Shown: positions 37,701 to 46,903, numbered from the stretch's first letter. The stretch is 64,000 bases of DNA from Gigantopelta aegis (GCF_016097555.1 NC_054707.1:89501-153500); one strand, 5' to 3'. Numbers and translations are program-made. The notes: generated from the sequence alone by a model not told the origin.

Positions 37701-40700
37701 CTGGAATGAGAAATAACACAATTGGCCCACTGATGGCGATTGATCCTAGACTGACAACGCATACATTACCACAGTGCTACATCCCACCCTCTTACGACAT
37801 AGAGAGGTTTGTCATAAACACAGATAAACTAATCTAGTCCACCGTGCTTAAACAGCTAAAAAACCCACCTAAAATAACATGTTTAACCCAGTAGTCCGCC
37901 GGGCTTAAACATCTAAAAACCCACCTAAAATAACATGTTTAACCTAGTAGTCCGCCGGGCTTAAACATCTAAAAAACCCACCTAAAATAACATGTTTAAC
38001 CCAGTAGTCCGCCGTGCTTAAACATCTAAAAACCCACCTAAAATAACATGTTTAACCCAGTAGTCCGCCGGGCTTAAACATCTAAAACAACCCACCTAAA
38101 ATAACATGTTTAAATAAAAGTTACTGATTTTGCCTTTTTCTCTCTTTTTTAAATTTATTAAAATTGTTGGGCTTCCAATTTTTACTGAGAGCTACCAGAT
38201 TTTAAAACCTGGTAGCCCACCGGGCTACTAAAAAAAGTTAAGGTCAAGATCTGCTCATGTGAGTGAGCGCTCAACTGACAAAGCTAGATTCTGCCTCAGT
38301 TTGTTATAACTACAGATATCCTAAACTTACGAGTCCCAGTTCCGACCGAGCATCCCACAATGCCCGGAGAGCTCTCATTGCCACCTTTTCGAAGACCGGA
38401 TCCCCGGTGAGTCGGCTCAGAGAACCAAACTCTATAATAAACGTCCCCACACCAGCGGTGCATGTCACAGTTGTCTCCCCTCGAGGAACTCCATGGCGAA
38501 GGTTTACTGTCCCGTATGGCATACCAGTCGGGGTGTCAAATGCTGAAATGTAAAATTAATCTGTGTAATACGTATTATGTGTACCTGTAAGAAACTGAAC
38601 ACCAATAAGTAAAAATTAATCCACAGGAAAAAAAGAAATATTTTATTTTAAAAAAATTAAAAATATATGTTTGTTTTGTTTAATGACATCACTACAACAC
38701 ATTGATTTATTCATCATACGCTGTTAGATGTCAAACATTTGGTGATTCTATCAGTCTTATTGAGAAAATCTGCTTAAATTTTCAATTAGTAGCAAGGGAT
38801 CTTTTATATGCACCATCTCATAGACAGGACAGTACATACCAAGGACTTTGATATACCAGTCGTGAGGCACTGGCTGGAATGAGAAATAGCCCAATGGGCT
38901 CACTTACAGGGATCGATCTTGGATGGACCAAACATATTTCTCCACAGTTATACGGCCTCAGACATATGGTTTAATAGCATGAAGCTAACGAGTGGGCTAC
39001 TCTGTCCAACCCCGCCCTCTAACCCACATGATGTCATCTGGTGTGATGATGTAAAACAATACATGTATAATGACACAATGACAGGAAACGTTACCTGGTA
39101 GAAGTTTTCTCGCTATATTCTCTGCCATGAAGCGTTACCTGGAAGAAGTTTTCTCGCTATATTCTCTGCCATGAAGCGTTACCTGGAAGAAGCTTTCTCG
39201 CTATATTCTCTGCCATAAAGCGTTACCTGGAAGAAGCTTTCTCGCTATATTCTCTGCCATAAAGCGTTACCTGGAAGAAGCTTTCTCGCTATATTCTCTG
39301 CCATGAAGCGTTACCTGGTAGAAGCTTTCTCGCTATATTCTCTGCCATAAAGCGTTACCTGGAGGAAGTTTTCTCGCTATATTCTCTGCCATGAAGCGTT
39401 ACCTGGAAGAAGCTTTCTCGCTATATTCTCTGCCATGAAGCGTTACCTGGAAGAAGCTTTCTCGCTATATTCTCTGCCATGAAGCGTTACCTGGTAGAAG
39501 CTTTCTCGCTATATTCTCTGCCATGAAGCGTTACCTGGTAGAAGCTTTCTCGCTATATTCTCTGCCATAAAGCGTTACCTGGTAGAAGCTTTCTCGCTAT
39601 ATTCTCTGCCATAAAGCGTTACCTGGAAGAAGCTTTCTCGCTATATTCTCTGCCATAAAGCGTTACCTGGAAGAAGCTTTCTCGCTATATTCTCTGCCAT
39701 AAAGCGTTACCTGGAAGAAGCTTTCTCGCTATATTCTCTGCCATAAAGCGTTACCTGGAAGAAGCTTTCTCGCTATATTCTCTGCCATAAAGCGTTACCT
39801 GGAGGAAGCTTTCTCGCTATATTCTCTGCCATAAAGCGTTACCTGGAGGAAGCTTTCTCGCTATATTCTCTGCCATAAAGCGTTACCTGGAAGAAGCTTT
39901 CTCGCTATATTCTCTGCCATAAAGCGTTACCTGGAAGAAGCTTTCTCGCTATATTCTCTGCCATAAAGCGTTACCTGGAAGAAGCTTTCTCGCTATATTC
40001 TCTGCCATAAAGCGTTACCTGGAAGAAGCTTTCTCGCTATATTCTCTGCCATGCGTAGCAGTGGTCCAGAACATGGCCACCCCGGTTCAAGCACCATCCC
40101 AGCTCGGAGCTGGAACAAATGAGCCGACAGCAAACCACCCACAACTACAATATATAATTGACAAATCTCAAACCACCCACAGCTACAATATACAAGTGAC
40201 AAACTCTCAAACCACCCACAACTACAATATATAATTGACAAATCTCAAACCACCCACAGCTACAATATACAAGTGACAAATCTCAAACCACCCACAGCTA
40301 CAATATACAAGTGACAAACTCTCAAACCACCCACAGCTACAATATACAAGTACTCTCAAACCACCCACAACTACAATAAATAATTGACAAACTCTCAAAC
40401 CACCCACAACTACAATAAATAACTGACAAACTTTCAAACCACCCACAACTACAATATACAATTGACAAACTCTCAAACCACCCACAACTACAATATACAA
40501 TTGACAAACTCTCAAACCACCCACAACTACAATATACAATTGACAAACACTCAAACCACCCACAACTACAATATACAATTGACAAACTCTCAAACCACCC
40601 ACAACTACAATATACAATTGACAAACTCTCAAACTACCCACAACTACAATAAATAATTGACAAACTCTCAAACCACCCACAACTACAATATACAATTGAC

Positions 40701-43700
40701 AAACTCTCAAACCACCCACAACTACAATAAATAACTGACAAACTCTCAAACCACCCACAACTACAATATACAATTGACAAACTCTCAAACCACCCACAAC
40801 TACAATATACAATTGACAAACTCTCAAACCACCCACAACTACAATATACAATTGACAAACTCTCAAACCACCCACAACTACAATATACAATTGACAAACT
40901 CTCAAACCACCCACAACTACAATATACAATTGACAAACTCTCAAACCACCCACAACTACAATATACAATTGACAAACTCTCAAACCACCCACAACTACAA
41001 TATATAACTGACAAACTCTCAAACCACCCACAACTACAATAAATAATTGACAAACTCTCAAACCACCTACAACTACCATATATAACTGACAAACTCTTGT
41101 TGGTTAATAGGACCCATATTTTTTAAGCTATCTTAGTGCTATAATATCGTAAAACTATTGTAGGTTATGATATCACTATGATGTGTGTCTTAAGGTGTCA
41201 TAGCCTATGACAGTTTTACAGTGTCAGAATATCGTAGCCCTTAGATAGCTTCAAAATTCTCTAGTCAGTGTTTTTCACTGTACTGATACTGGACAAACTT
41301 AGCACATCTTTTACAGTATTTTGGCAGTATTGTCTAACGAGACAATACTGATAGCACATAATTTATCTAAACCTAAGAGTCATTGAAAACAAAAGAAGAA
41401 AGAAATTGAATACATTTTTTTTCTTTTTTAATAGAAATTGAAGATTTTTAACTTTAGTGGCACTGAACAAATGTTTACAGCCATTATGTTGTTTACATAT
41501 CTGATAGAGCTATGTAGGTCTATGTGAGATGTCTAGACATACATCTAAAATTGATTTCAAACACACGCAGTGATACATACATGTACAACATGTAAACACA
41601 CCTCAGAGTTATGGTAAGTGTTGGTAAGTGAACCACGAGTATGATTTTATGCGGAATACAAATAGTAATAGTGGCTCATATGAAGAAGATAATATTATTT
41701 GGGCGACTAACGCCATTATTTTTTGTTAATATTTAAGTCGCCGAAACAGGACATTCGTCACATTTGGCGACCTGGCCATAGGCCGTTTCGAGCCCTGGTA
41801 TATGCAATATCTAAGTTAAAGACACCTCTGATATTAGTTTCAAACACGGACGCATTGATGTCGAGGTCGAACAAATCTGCCGAGTTATCGATGAGCACCT
41901 GCGCAATGCGGCGGAACTCAGAGTTGTTTCCCATGATGATCAGCGTGTCGAGCGCATCAATCAACGTCAACGAATAACTGAAAGAAATATTACAAAGAGA
42001 CCAGGTCAAACATTTCAAATATTATAAACACATACCAACATGTTAACCATTTAAGAAATTATAAACAACAAACCAAATCAAACATTTTAAAAATTATAGA
42101 CATATCACATTTCAGATATCATAAAGAAAAACAAAGTCAAATATTTCATTAATTATAAGCAAACCACAACATATTATATATTTTAGAAATTGTGAACACA
42201 ACACAATACTAAACAGGGACTGATGCAAGGTATTTCTAGGGAGGGGTGCAAAGTTTAATAAGACCATTTCCAGTATTAAAAAATAACTAATTTATTATGT
42301 TTCCCACTAAAAACCAACACATTTCAAAGGCATTATTTCATCTGTTAAACACTGGTTGGGGGGGAGGGGGGGGGGGTGGAGGTCCAAACACTTTGAACGT
42401 TGGTATATGTGTATACCCAGCACCCTCCCCTTGGATCCGTAACTACTAAACATTTCAGAAAACATAAAATAGACAGCACACGCATGTGACTTGCCGAAAA
42501 ACAAACCTACATATTCACTCAGCTTTTATCCCCCTCAACTGTTTTTTTTTTAATGAATGTGATATTCCCAATCTTTATGCAGACTGGCATCGATCTGGCT
42601 GAATATGTTTCATCACATTTTTAAATTAAAAAACAAAAAATCTATGAAACGTATGCTTGGATTAAATTTATTTTCAACAGTGTGCTAAATTTATCATTAT
42701 TTTATCTCTTGAAAATTCAGGGTAATTTCTGCATACTTGAACTGAATATATACTCTTCAAAAAAAGAAACGCAAAAGGGTACAAATGGGTTATAACTCCG
42801 ATTTTATGTTTCCTACCGGTTCATGCTTTGTGAATATAAGGTCATTGCATGTCCCAAACACATTCCCACGGTTACATTCGATAAAACGCAGCTACTGTAC
42901 AATAAAGTTCCAAAATGTGAATATTCGCAAAAACGCAGCCACGTGCAAACCATGTCACCACTGCACGTGCGTTGTCTGCACGTGCAACATGAACACCGAC
43001 AGTATAAAAGTGCAGGGTGTTCGCTTGCCTGGCCTCTGTATCTGGCCGACAGTTGACAATCCAGGACATGCCACGTCTCAGTGAACCGCAGAGAAACAAT
43101 GCCATCGGCCGACTAGACGCAGGCGAATCCAGAACGGCCGTTGCCAGGGCATTCCATGTGTCCCCAAGCACCATCTCCAGACTGTGGGACCGTTACCAGC
43201 AACATGGATCAACACGTGACCTCCCTAGATCCGGTCGACCACGGGTCACTACCCCCGGGCAGGACCGCTACATCCGGGTACGCCACCTTCGGGAACGATT
43301 GACTACTGCCACCTCCACAGCTGCAGCAATACCAGGTTTGCGCAGGATATCCGACCAGACCGTACGGAACCGCCTACGTGAGGTAGGAATTCGTGCCAGA
43401 CGTCCAGTTCGAGGTGTCATCTTAACACCACAACACCGTCGACTCCGACTGCAGTGGTGCCAGATTCATCGACAATGGCCTCAACTGCGATGGAGACCGG
43501 TGTGGTTCAGTGACGAGTCCCGATTTCTGCTCCGACGTCATGATGGAAGATGTCGCGTGTATAGGCGTCGTGGTGAACGTTATGCGGCAAACTGCGTGCA
43601 GGAAGTGGACAGATTCGGCGGGGGTAGTGTCATGGTGTGGGCAGCCATCTCACACACTGGCAGAACTGACCTGGTCCACGTGCAGGGCAACCTGAATGCA

Positions 43701-46243
43701 CAGGGCTACACTGACCAGATCCTCCGGCCACACATCGTTCCAGTTATGGCCAACGCCAACGCAGTGTTCCAACATGACAACGCCAGGCCTCACACAGCAC
43801 GTCTCACAACGGCTTTCCTACAGAACAACATTAATGTCCTTCCTTGGCCATCGATATCACCGGATTTGAACCCAATTGAGTATCTATGGGACGAGTTGGA
43901 CCGACGCCTCCGACAGCGACAACCACAGCCCCAGACCCTGCCCGAGCTGGCAGCAGCCTTGCAGGCCGAGTGGGCCACCATCCCCCGGGACGTTATCCGT
44001 ACTCTGGTTGCTTCAATGGGCAGGCGGTGCCAGGCAGTTGTCAACACACGCGGAGGCCACACCCGGTATTGACTCCAGATGACCTTGACCTTGGTGGTGT
44101 GTCCTATCACTTACTCACAATGGACTAGAGTGAATTGTGAACAATTCTGCAACATTTGGTAATTATCGGACTCACCATTCAATAATTAAATCAATTCTCC
44201 AAATGTTACGACAATGTGGTTTTGCGTTTCTTCTTTTGAAGAGTATATATAAAACCCAAACACTGGTAAGCATAAAATCCATATAAATATTTAAATGTAA
44301 ATTAAGACATTTTCCAAGCACAACCATAAAATTCAGGGATTCATCAAGATCTGTGCAAACTGACAAAGCTTTGATATCTACCGGTATGTACTTTAAGTTA
44401 GTTTATTGTTAACTCCATGGTAAAAACACATTTAGGTAAAAACTTACCTTCCCCAAGTATCGTGCCCATTGCAGGTCAAAGGTTGAAGTTCATCATATGG
44501 ATAGGCATGTTTCAGGTAGCCTTCATATGCATGGTTAAACATATTAATAACACGACCTCTGAAACAACAAAACAAATAACGTGTTAAACATATTAATAAC
44601 ACAGCCTCTGAAACAACATAACAAATAATGTGTTAAACATATTAATAACACAGCCTCTAAAACAACATAACAAATAATGTGTTTCTTTAAACATATTAAT
44701 AACATGACCTCTGAAACAACAAAACAAACAACATGTTAGTAACACCATTAACACAAGCTTTAAAAATATATTTTTGTAAAGTTCAAACAAGTAAAAACAT
44801 GTACCCAGCCATAATTACTGGAGGCAGATGGGCAAGAAGGCAATGGCCCCACCAGCTAAGATGTTCCATTTTTATCTAGCTAGAAAAAATATATATTACT
44901 TTTCCCCAATTCTTTTGTAACTAAATACACTGTACATAAGGGTCAAGCTGTTCAACAATTATGTAATGCTCTGGGAGAGAAAGGGGGATACAAGGGAAAA
45001 CATTCAGTGTCGCCACGCTATTCGCTATACAAATTTTAACTGATCACCAACTGTTGCTAATCAAATGTTTTAAAACAAAATGTTCCCTGGGTTATCATGG
45101 GATGCATTGTGAAATGCTACAGGGGAGGGAGGGGAGTGTTTGTCAACAATTATGTAACATGTTCAAAATAATTCCCATCTTTATTCATATTTTTATCTTT
45201 AACAGATGATTTTCTATCTAGCATATATATATATTACCAGACCTAATAATATTGGTCACTTTTTCGTGATTACGACAGAGAAAGCAGGAAAGGGTATACT
45301 GACAAGCATTTAACATGTATACTTTTAAACGAAGACTGGCCTTTGGGTTACTAACCTTTACTTGAGAAAAATCAGGGTTTCTGCCAGAATATGAAGGATA
45401 AATTTAAATTACATGCTCTAAAATTTAAAAAATAGATACATTTTTCTAATTTTAGAAATATTATAGCTAGTGAAAACTTTGCTTTGTTTAACAACACCAC
45501 TAGAGCACATTGATTAAATAATCATCGGCTATTGGATATCAAGCATTTGGTAATTACGACTCTTAAGTCATCAGAGGAAACCCGCTATATTTTTCCTAAT
45601 GCAGCACAGACAGGAAAACACATACCATGGCCCTTGACCAGTTGTGTTGCACTCACCAAAACAGATTATGTAATTAACAATATTTACGTCTGCTGTATGC
45701 TCGTTTTTGACGCACATGCAGTAAATTGTGCTACTTAGGGGCCAATTTAGTGCTCATTTGAAGTGTTGAAATACTAATAAAAAGGTAGCTATTTGGATAA
45801 CAATTGTCTGTTGGAAAGAGTTCCGTATTTTCCCCACTACTACAAACGACGTAGTGCTAGGCCTGGATTACGAAATATAAACATTATGTTGGTTTTATAG
45901 AACAGATTGTTTTAAAAGCTATTTTATATAACTATCGCTAACCCTAACCTTAAACTAATTCTAACAAATATTTCTTTAAAATCGTTATGGGGAAAATAAG
46001 GAACTCATGCCCATACGTTTGCGATTTAAAAAAAATTAATAACTAATAACGAATAGGCCTAAACTCTGAAAACTGGAATAAATAAATAAATAGAAAACTA
46101 CACCTGTATTTTATGAAGTCTTTTTCGGAAAATTTTAAAATTGTGTCACTGTCAGCGCTATATGGTGAAATACTAACTACTAAGAAAATTATTATACTAG
46201 AATAATATCGGGTTTGGGGTTGAATACTATTAAATAAGTGCAT
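28705..46243 (-). CDS. EDEM2: EDEM2, ER degradation-enhancing alpha-mannosidase-like protein 2 (10 exons, complete)
   Basis: Coding exons in transcription order: 46104-46243, 44448-44558, 41826-41977, 40019-40144, 38331-38542, 35463-35604, 34042-34166, 32632-32776, 31217-31338, 28705-29769. All have GT/AG junctions and matching phases, giving 2340 nt and 779 residues. A hydrophobic signal segment lies at about residues 17-30, then the GH47 domain at about 40-500. Family hallmarks: FETNIR with the catalytic-type Glu (E130), [15 protein letters not shown] (E275), [13 protein letters not shown], and [13 protein letters not shown], whose Thr488 matches the GH47 calcium ligand. The C-terminal CPAQPF (Cys757) matches human EDEM2 Cys558, which is reported to bond TXNDC11. 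The family acts in the ER lumen, trimming mannose from Man9 to Man8B glycans to start glycoprotein ERAD. The acidic, Thr/Ser/Asp-rich stretch between about 510 and 740 makes it about 200 residues longer than the human protein. Six exon borders are embedded in tandem repeats. Confidence 0.93.
29770..30950 (-). repeat. 66-bp minisatellite at the EDEM2 last-exon acceptor (about 17 extra copies)
   Basis: On the minus strand each unit ends in CTCTGTGTGTTTCAG, the same intron end as the real acceptor at 29770. It is followed by CTGAAAGACGTGTGAC where the exon has ATCAAGGATGTGCGTG. The intronic half is nearly identical to the real site; the exonic half matches only about 60%, so the exon part has diverged or was converted. 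Plus-strand translations of about 100 aa are artefacts of the 66-bp period. Confidence 0.85.
31511..31582. repeat. Inverted repeat, 16-bp arms
   Basis: CCAGTTATTATCAAAT and ATTTGATAATAACTGG flank a spacer of about 40 bp, inside an EDEM2 intron. It may be part of a MITE whose ends I cannot fix. No gene is seen in 31339-32050. Confidence 0.6.
32190..32640 (-). repeat. 22-bp minisatellite spanning the EDEM2 exon 8 donor (about 20 copies)
   Basis: Read on the minus strand, the unit is CTTCGTCCAG then GTATATGATTCA or GTATGTGACTCA. It contains the last 10 nt of exon 8 and the GT donor. The unit adjoining the exon (ending at 32632) is the real donor. Units drift in sequence away from the exon (GTGAGTCACGTACC type), and a few are 21 bp. 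Confidence 0.92.
32850..33128 (-). mobile_element. tRNA-derived SINE with tandemly repeated head segment
   Basis: Reverse copy with core blocks AGAGGAAACCTGCTACAT, CAGACAGGACAGAACAT and CTTTGATAAACCAATCG. In the head, a 20-bp segment (AGAGAATGGGTCGACTAGAT) is repeated four times before GATCCTGCCCC. Inside an EDEM2 intron. Confidence 0.83.
33190..34010. repeat. About 56-bp minisatellite in EDEM2 intron 7
   Basis: About 15 units containing AAGTAGATAGCAGAGATGTG, TGCCCAGGAACCAAACTG and AATATAACTACACAAATA. It stops about 30 bp short of the exon 7 donor at 34042 and does not include exon sequence. Confidence 0.93.
34372..34715 (+). mobile_element. tRNA-derived SINE (third head type) carrying a small insertion
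   Basis: The head reads CAGCCTCAGTGGTATAGTGG, is interrupted after CCATTGGAAGTAAG, and resumes with GTTCATAGGTATTGGGTTCC. The body ends GCTTAAACCTTAATTGGATA. The interruption (34411-34525) begins CAGAGGTGGATCTAGA and ends TCTGGATCCGC, which are imperfect inverted ends. It is flanked by a direct repeat CATTGGAAGTAAG, so a nested insertion with a duplication of about 13 bp is visible. Confidence 0.75.
34782..34965 (-). mobile_element. SINE fragment, main family
   Basis: Tail and core only: ACACTGATTTATTG, AGAGAGGAAACC, CACCATCCCACAGACAGGAT, GATATACCAGTTGTG. The head is missing. Confidence 0.82.
35109..35390 (-). mobile_element. tRNA-derived SINE, diverged
   Basis: Reverse copy with CATCGATTTATTAATCATC, CTACTGGATGTCAAAC and a head ending AAGCTAGATCCCAGCCC. 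The central core is partly deleted. Confidence 0.8.
35585..35650 (-). repeat. Two-copy 32-bp duplication at the EDEM2 exon 6 acceptor
   Basis: On the minus strand, TTGTAG then GTTGGTAACCATGTGGACG (acceptor plus 19 nt of exon 6) occurs at the real junction (exon edge 35604). It is repeated once, 32 bp further upstream in the intron, in the same order and orientation. Confidence 0.88.
35655..36413 (-). mobile_element. SINE with internal tandem expansion (7 x 69 bp)
   Basis: A main-family SINE in reverse. The tail segment containing GAGCACATTGATGTATTAAT is present twice (about 35660-35765). The core segment GGATCTTTTATATGTACCAT to CCAGTTGTGG is tandemly repeated seven times (starts near 35840, 35909, 35978, 36044, 36113, 36182, 36251). 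The head follows normally to GGGCTACGCCCC. The translations on both strands come from the 69-bp period. Confidence 0.92.
36428..37210. repeat. 30-bp minisatellite in EDEM2 intron 5
   Basis: About 26 units of ACTCAGTAACGTCTCCTGTC plus ACTCGATACA, almost without indels. There is no match to the neighbouring exon edges (38331 or 35604). Confidence 0.96.
37545..37795 (-). mobile_element. SINE, partial
   Basis: Reverse copy from GGACATATGGTTAAGGAACA through AGCAAGGGATCTTTTATATC to a diverged head (GATTGATCCTAGACTGAC, CTACATCCCACCC). Confidence 0.8.
37840..38115. repeat. About 58-bp tandem repeat (about 4.5 copies)
   Basis: Units contain CAGTAGTCCGCCGGGCTTAA, ACATCTAAAAACCCACC and TAAAATAACATGTTTAA. 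EDEM2 intron 5. Confidence 0.92.
38668..38935 (-). mobile_element. SINE, main family, diverged
   Basis: Reverse copy: GTTTTGTTTAATGACATCAC, CATTTGGTGATTC, AGCAAGGGATCTTTTATATG, CCAGTCGTGAGGCACTGGCT, and a diverged head at the end. Confidence 0.83.
39086..40052 (-). repeat. 44-bp minisatellite spanning the EDEM2 exon 4 donor (22 donors)
   Basis: Twenty-two units at an exact 44-bp spacing (donor GT at 40017-40018, then every 44 bp down to 39093-39094). On the minus strand the unit contains 34 nt equal to the end of exon 4 (ATGGCAGAGAATATAGCGAG, AAAGCTTCTTCCAG) plus 10 nt of intron (GTAACGCTTT). The exon-proximal unit is the real one. As 44 is not divisible by three, use of a distal donor would shift the frame. 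Confidence 0.95.
40130..41100 (-). repeat. 39-bp minisatellite spanning the EDEM2 exon 4 acceptor (25 acceptors)
   Basis: Twenty-five copies of ATTGTATATTGTAG then TTGTGGGTGGTTTG on the minus strand: the acceptor with the first 14 nt of exon 4, followed by AGAGTTTGTCA. The real acceptor is at 40145-40146. Distal units are exactly 39 bp; the six nearest the exon vary (34-39 bp), so upstream acceptors are mostly out of frame with the exon. Confidence 0.95.
41101..41825. other. EDEM2 intron 3, unique part
   Basis: No additional exon or element recognised. AT-rich. Confidence 0.5.
41978..42752. other. EDEM2 intron 2, part before the transposon
   Basis: AT-rich. It contains three imperfect repeats of a 40-50-bp AAATTATAAACA/AAACATTTC-type segment (about 42005-42210) and a G-run at 42357-42377. 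No gene. Confidence 0.5.
42753..44243 (+). mobile_element. Tc1/mariner transposon, copy 2 (complete ends, open transposase)
   Basis: 1491 bp. The ends are CTCTTCAAAAAAAGAAACGC and inverted CTCTTCAAAAGAAGAAACGC. TA flanks both sides within a TATATA context. It lies in EDEM2 intron 2 in opposite orientation to the gene. The 5' leader has CAATAAAG and GTATAAAAG motifs before the transposase ATG. Very similar to copies 1 and 3, hence a recent insertion. Confidence 0.95.
43068..44072 (+). CDS. Tc1-like transposase, uninterrupted (334 aa)
   Basis: I chose the ATG at 43068 ([10 protein letters not shown]). An in-frame ATG at 43017 would add 17 residues that look like leader sequence. Domains: paired-type helix-turn-helix at about residues 5-110 ([20 protein letters not shown]), an AT-hook-like RSGRPR at 55, and a DDE catalytic domain with D149 (FSDES), D237 (QHDNARPH) and E271 (SPDLNPIEY). 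[12 protein letters not shown] precedes the second Asp, as in the family. Between D237 and E271 there are 33 residues, one fewer than in the other two copies, because one Asn of an NNN run is missing. The enzyme would cut and paste the element at TA sites. Whether this copy is active is unknown; its reading frame is whole. Confidence 0.93.
   Translation: MPRLSEPQRNNAIGRLDAGESRTAVARAFHVSPSTISRLWDRYQQHGSTRDLPRSGRPRVTTPGQDRYIRVRHLRERLTTATSTAAAIPGLRRISDQTVRNRLREVGIRARRPVRGVILTPQHRRLRLQWCQIHRQWPQLRWRPVWFSDESRFLLRRHDGRCRVYRRRGERYAANCVQEVDRFGGGSVMVWAAISHTGRTDLVHVQGNLNAQGYTDQILRPHIVPVMANANAVFQHDNARPHTARLTTAFLQNNINVLPWPSISPDLNPIEYLWDELDRRLRQRQPQPQTLPELAAALQAEWATIPRDVIRTLVASMGRRCQAVVNTRGGHTRY
44540..44745 (-). 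repeat. About 54-bp repeat spanning the EDEM2 exon 2 acceptor (4 copies)
   Basis: On the minus strand, TTGTTGTTTCAG then AGGTCGTGTTATTAATATG (acceptor plus about 24 nt of exon 2) occurs at the real junction (exon edge 44558). Three more copies follow upstream (near 44609, 44662 and 44715). One copy has lost the AG by CAG to TAG/TTAG-type change. Confidence 0.88.
44746..45477. other. EDEM2 intron 1, unique part
   Basis: AT-rich. No exon or element recognised. Confidence 0.5.
45478..45660 (-). mobile_element. SINE fragment, main family
   Basis: Reverse tail and core: TTTAACAACACCACTAGAGC, ACATTGATTAAATAATCATC, AGAGGAAACCCGCTATAT. A central deletion leads to ACACATACCATGGCCCTTG. Confidence 0.82.
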
Positions 46244-46420
46244 ATTGAGCCGTGTTTGTAAACACCGACGACTGGAAAAGGAAATGTGGAAGATTAGTGC
46301 GTTACGCTTCTTTAAAAACTGGTGCTCTGCTCAGTTTTTAAAGAAGCGTAACGCACTAAGACTGTGCAACTTCCTTTTCCGTTTTGGCGACATATTTGGT
46401 TGCATGTATGTAGATAATCG
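46244..46420. promoter_or_regulatory. Probable EDEM2-RPS10 intergenic start region with palindrome
   Basis: It starts immediately upstream of the EDEM2 ATG. A perfect inverted repeat with 28-bp arms (46294-46321 and 46332-46359, arm starts TTAGTGCGTTACGC, loop GTGCTCTGCT) is extended outward by GGAAAAGGAA (46274) and TTCCTTTTCC (46371). The plus side, CTTCCTTTTCCG at 46370, looks like a 5'-TOP start, the type used by ribosomal protein mRNAs. A possible donor (GTATGT at 46407) follows. The palindrome is seen directly; its role as a shared promoter for EDEM2 and RPS10 is inference. Confidence 0.45.
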
Positions 46421-46903
46421 TATTTTATATCACGATAAATTGTGTCAATACAACCAACATCGTTGATTTTTAGCTAAAGAAATAAATACACGAATGTTCC
46501 CCAAACGTCATTTGAATGTTATTTTGTCCCTTTTTTTAATATACTATTATTTATGGACAACAAACCGATGTCTGTAAATCGAAACTCCTAAAAACTATTT
46601 TATTGCAACACATAAACAATTATAGTTCATTAATTTGAGTCAAAATTTAATGCAACACAATATTGCACAGAGCATTTGTGTAATAATCTTAAGGAAAACG
46701 ATTAAACATCCTAAAACTACAGCAAATATCGAAATCGTGATGGTCACAATGCAGTTTAAAATTTACCCAACCAGTGTCCAACGTCGGGCTATATCAAAGG
46801 CTATGGTATGTGCAGTCATATCTGTGAATGAGTTCGGCACGTACCCCTCTGTATCAAGGCTCTAAAGACAACACTAAAACTAACCTTAACCATTGAAAGG
46901 GGG

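Noticed and set aside
40222-41079. A 285-codon minus-strand frame ([12 protein letters not shown] repeats) as an extra EDEM2 coding region
   Set aside because: It is the acceptor array read upstream of exon 4. Unit lengths next to the exon (38 and 34 bp) break the frame, and the conserved protein needs the splice at 40145.
43790-44128. Reverse-strand and shifted-frame readings over the transposase (also in the other two copies)
   Set aside because: GC-rich shadows of the transposase frame.
46245-46466. 73-codon plus-strand frame over the palindrome
   Set aside because: It consists mainly of the inverted repeat; no similarity or splice structure.
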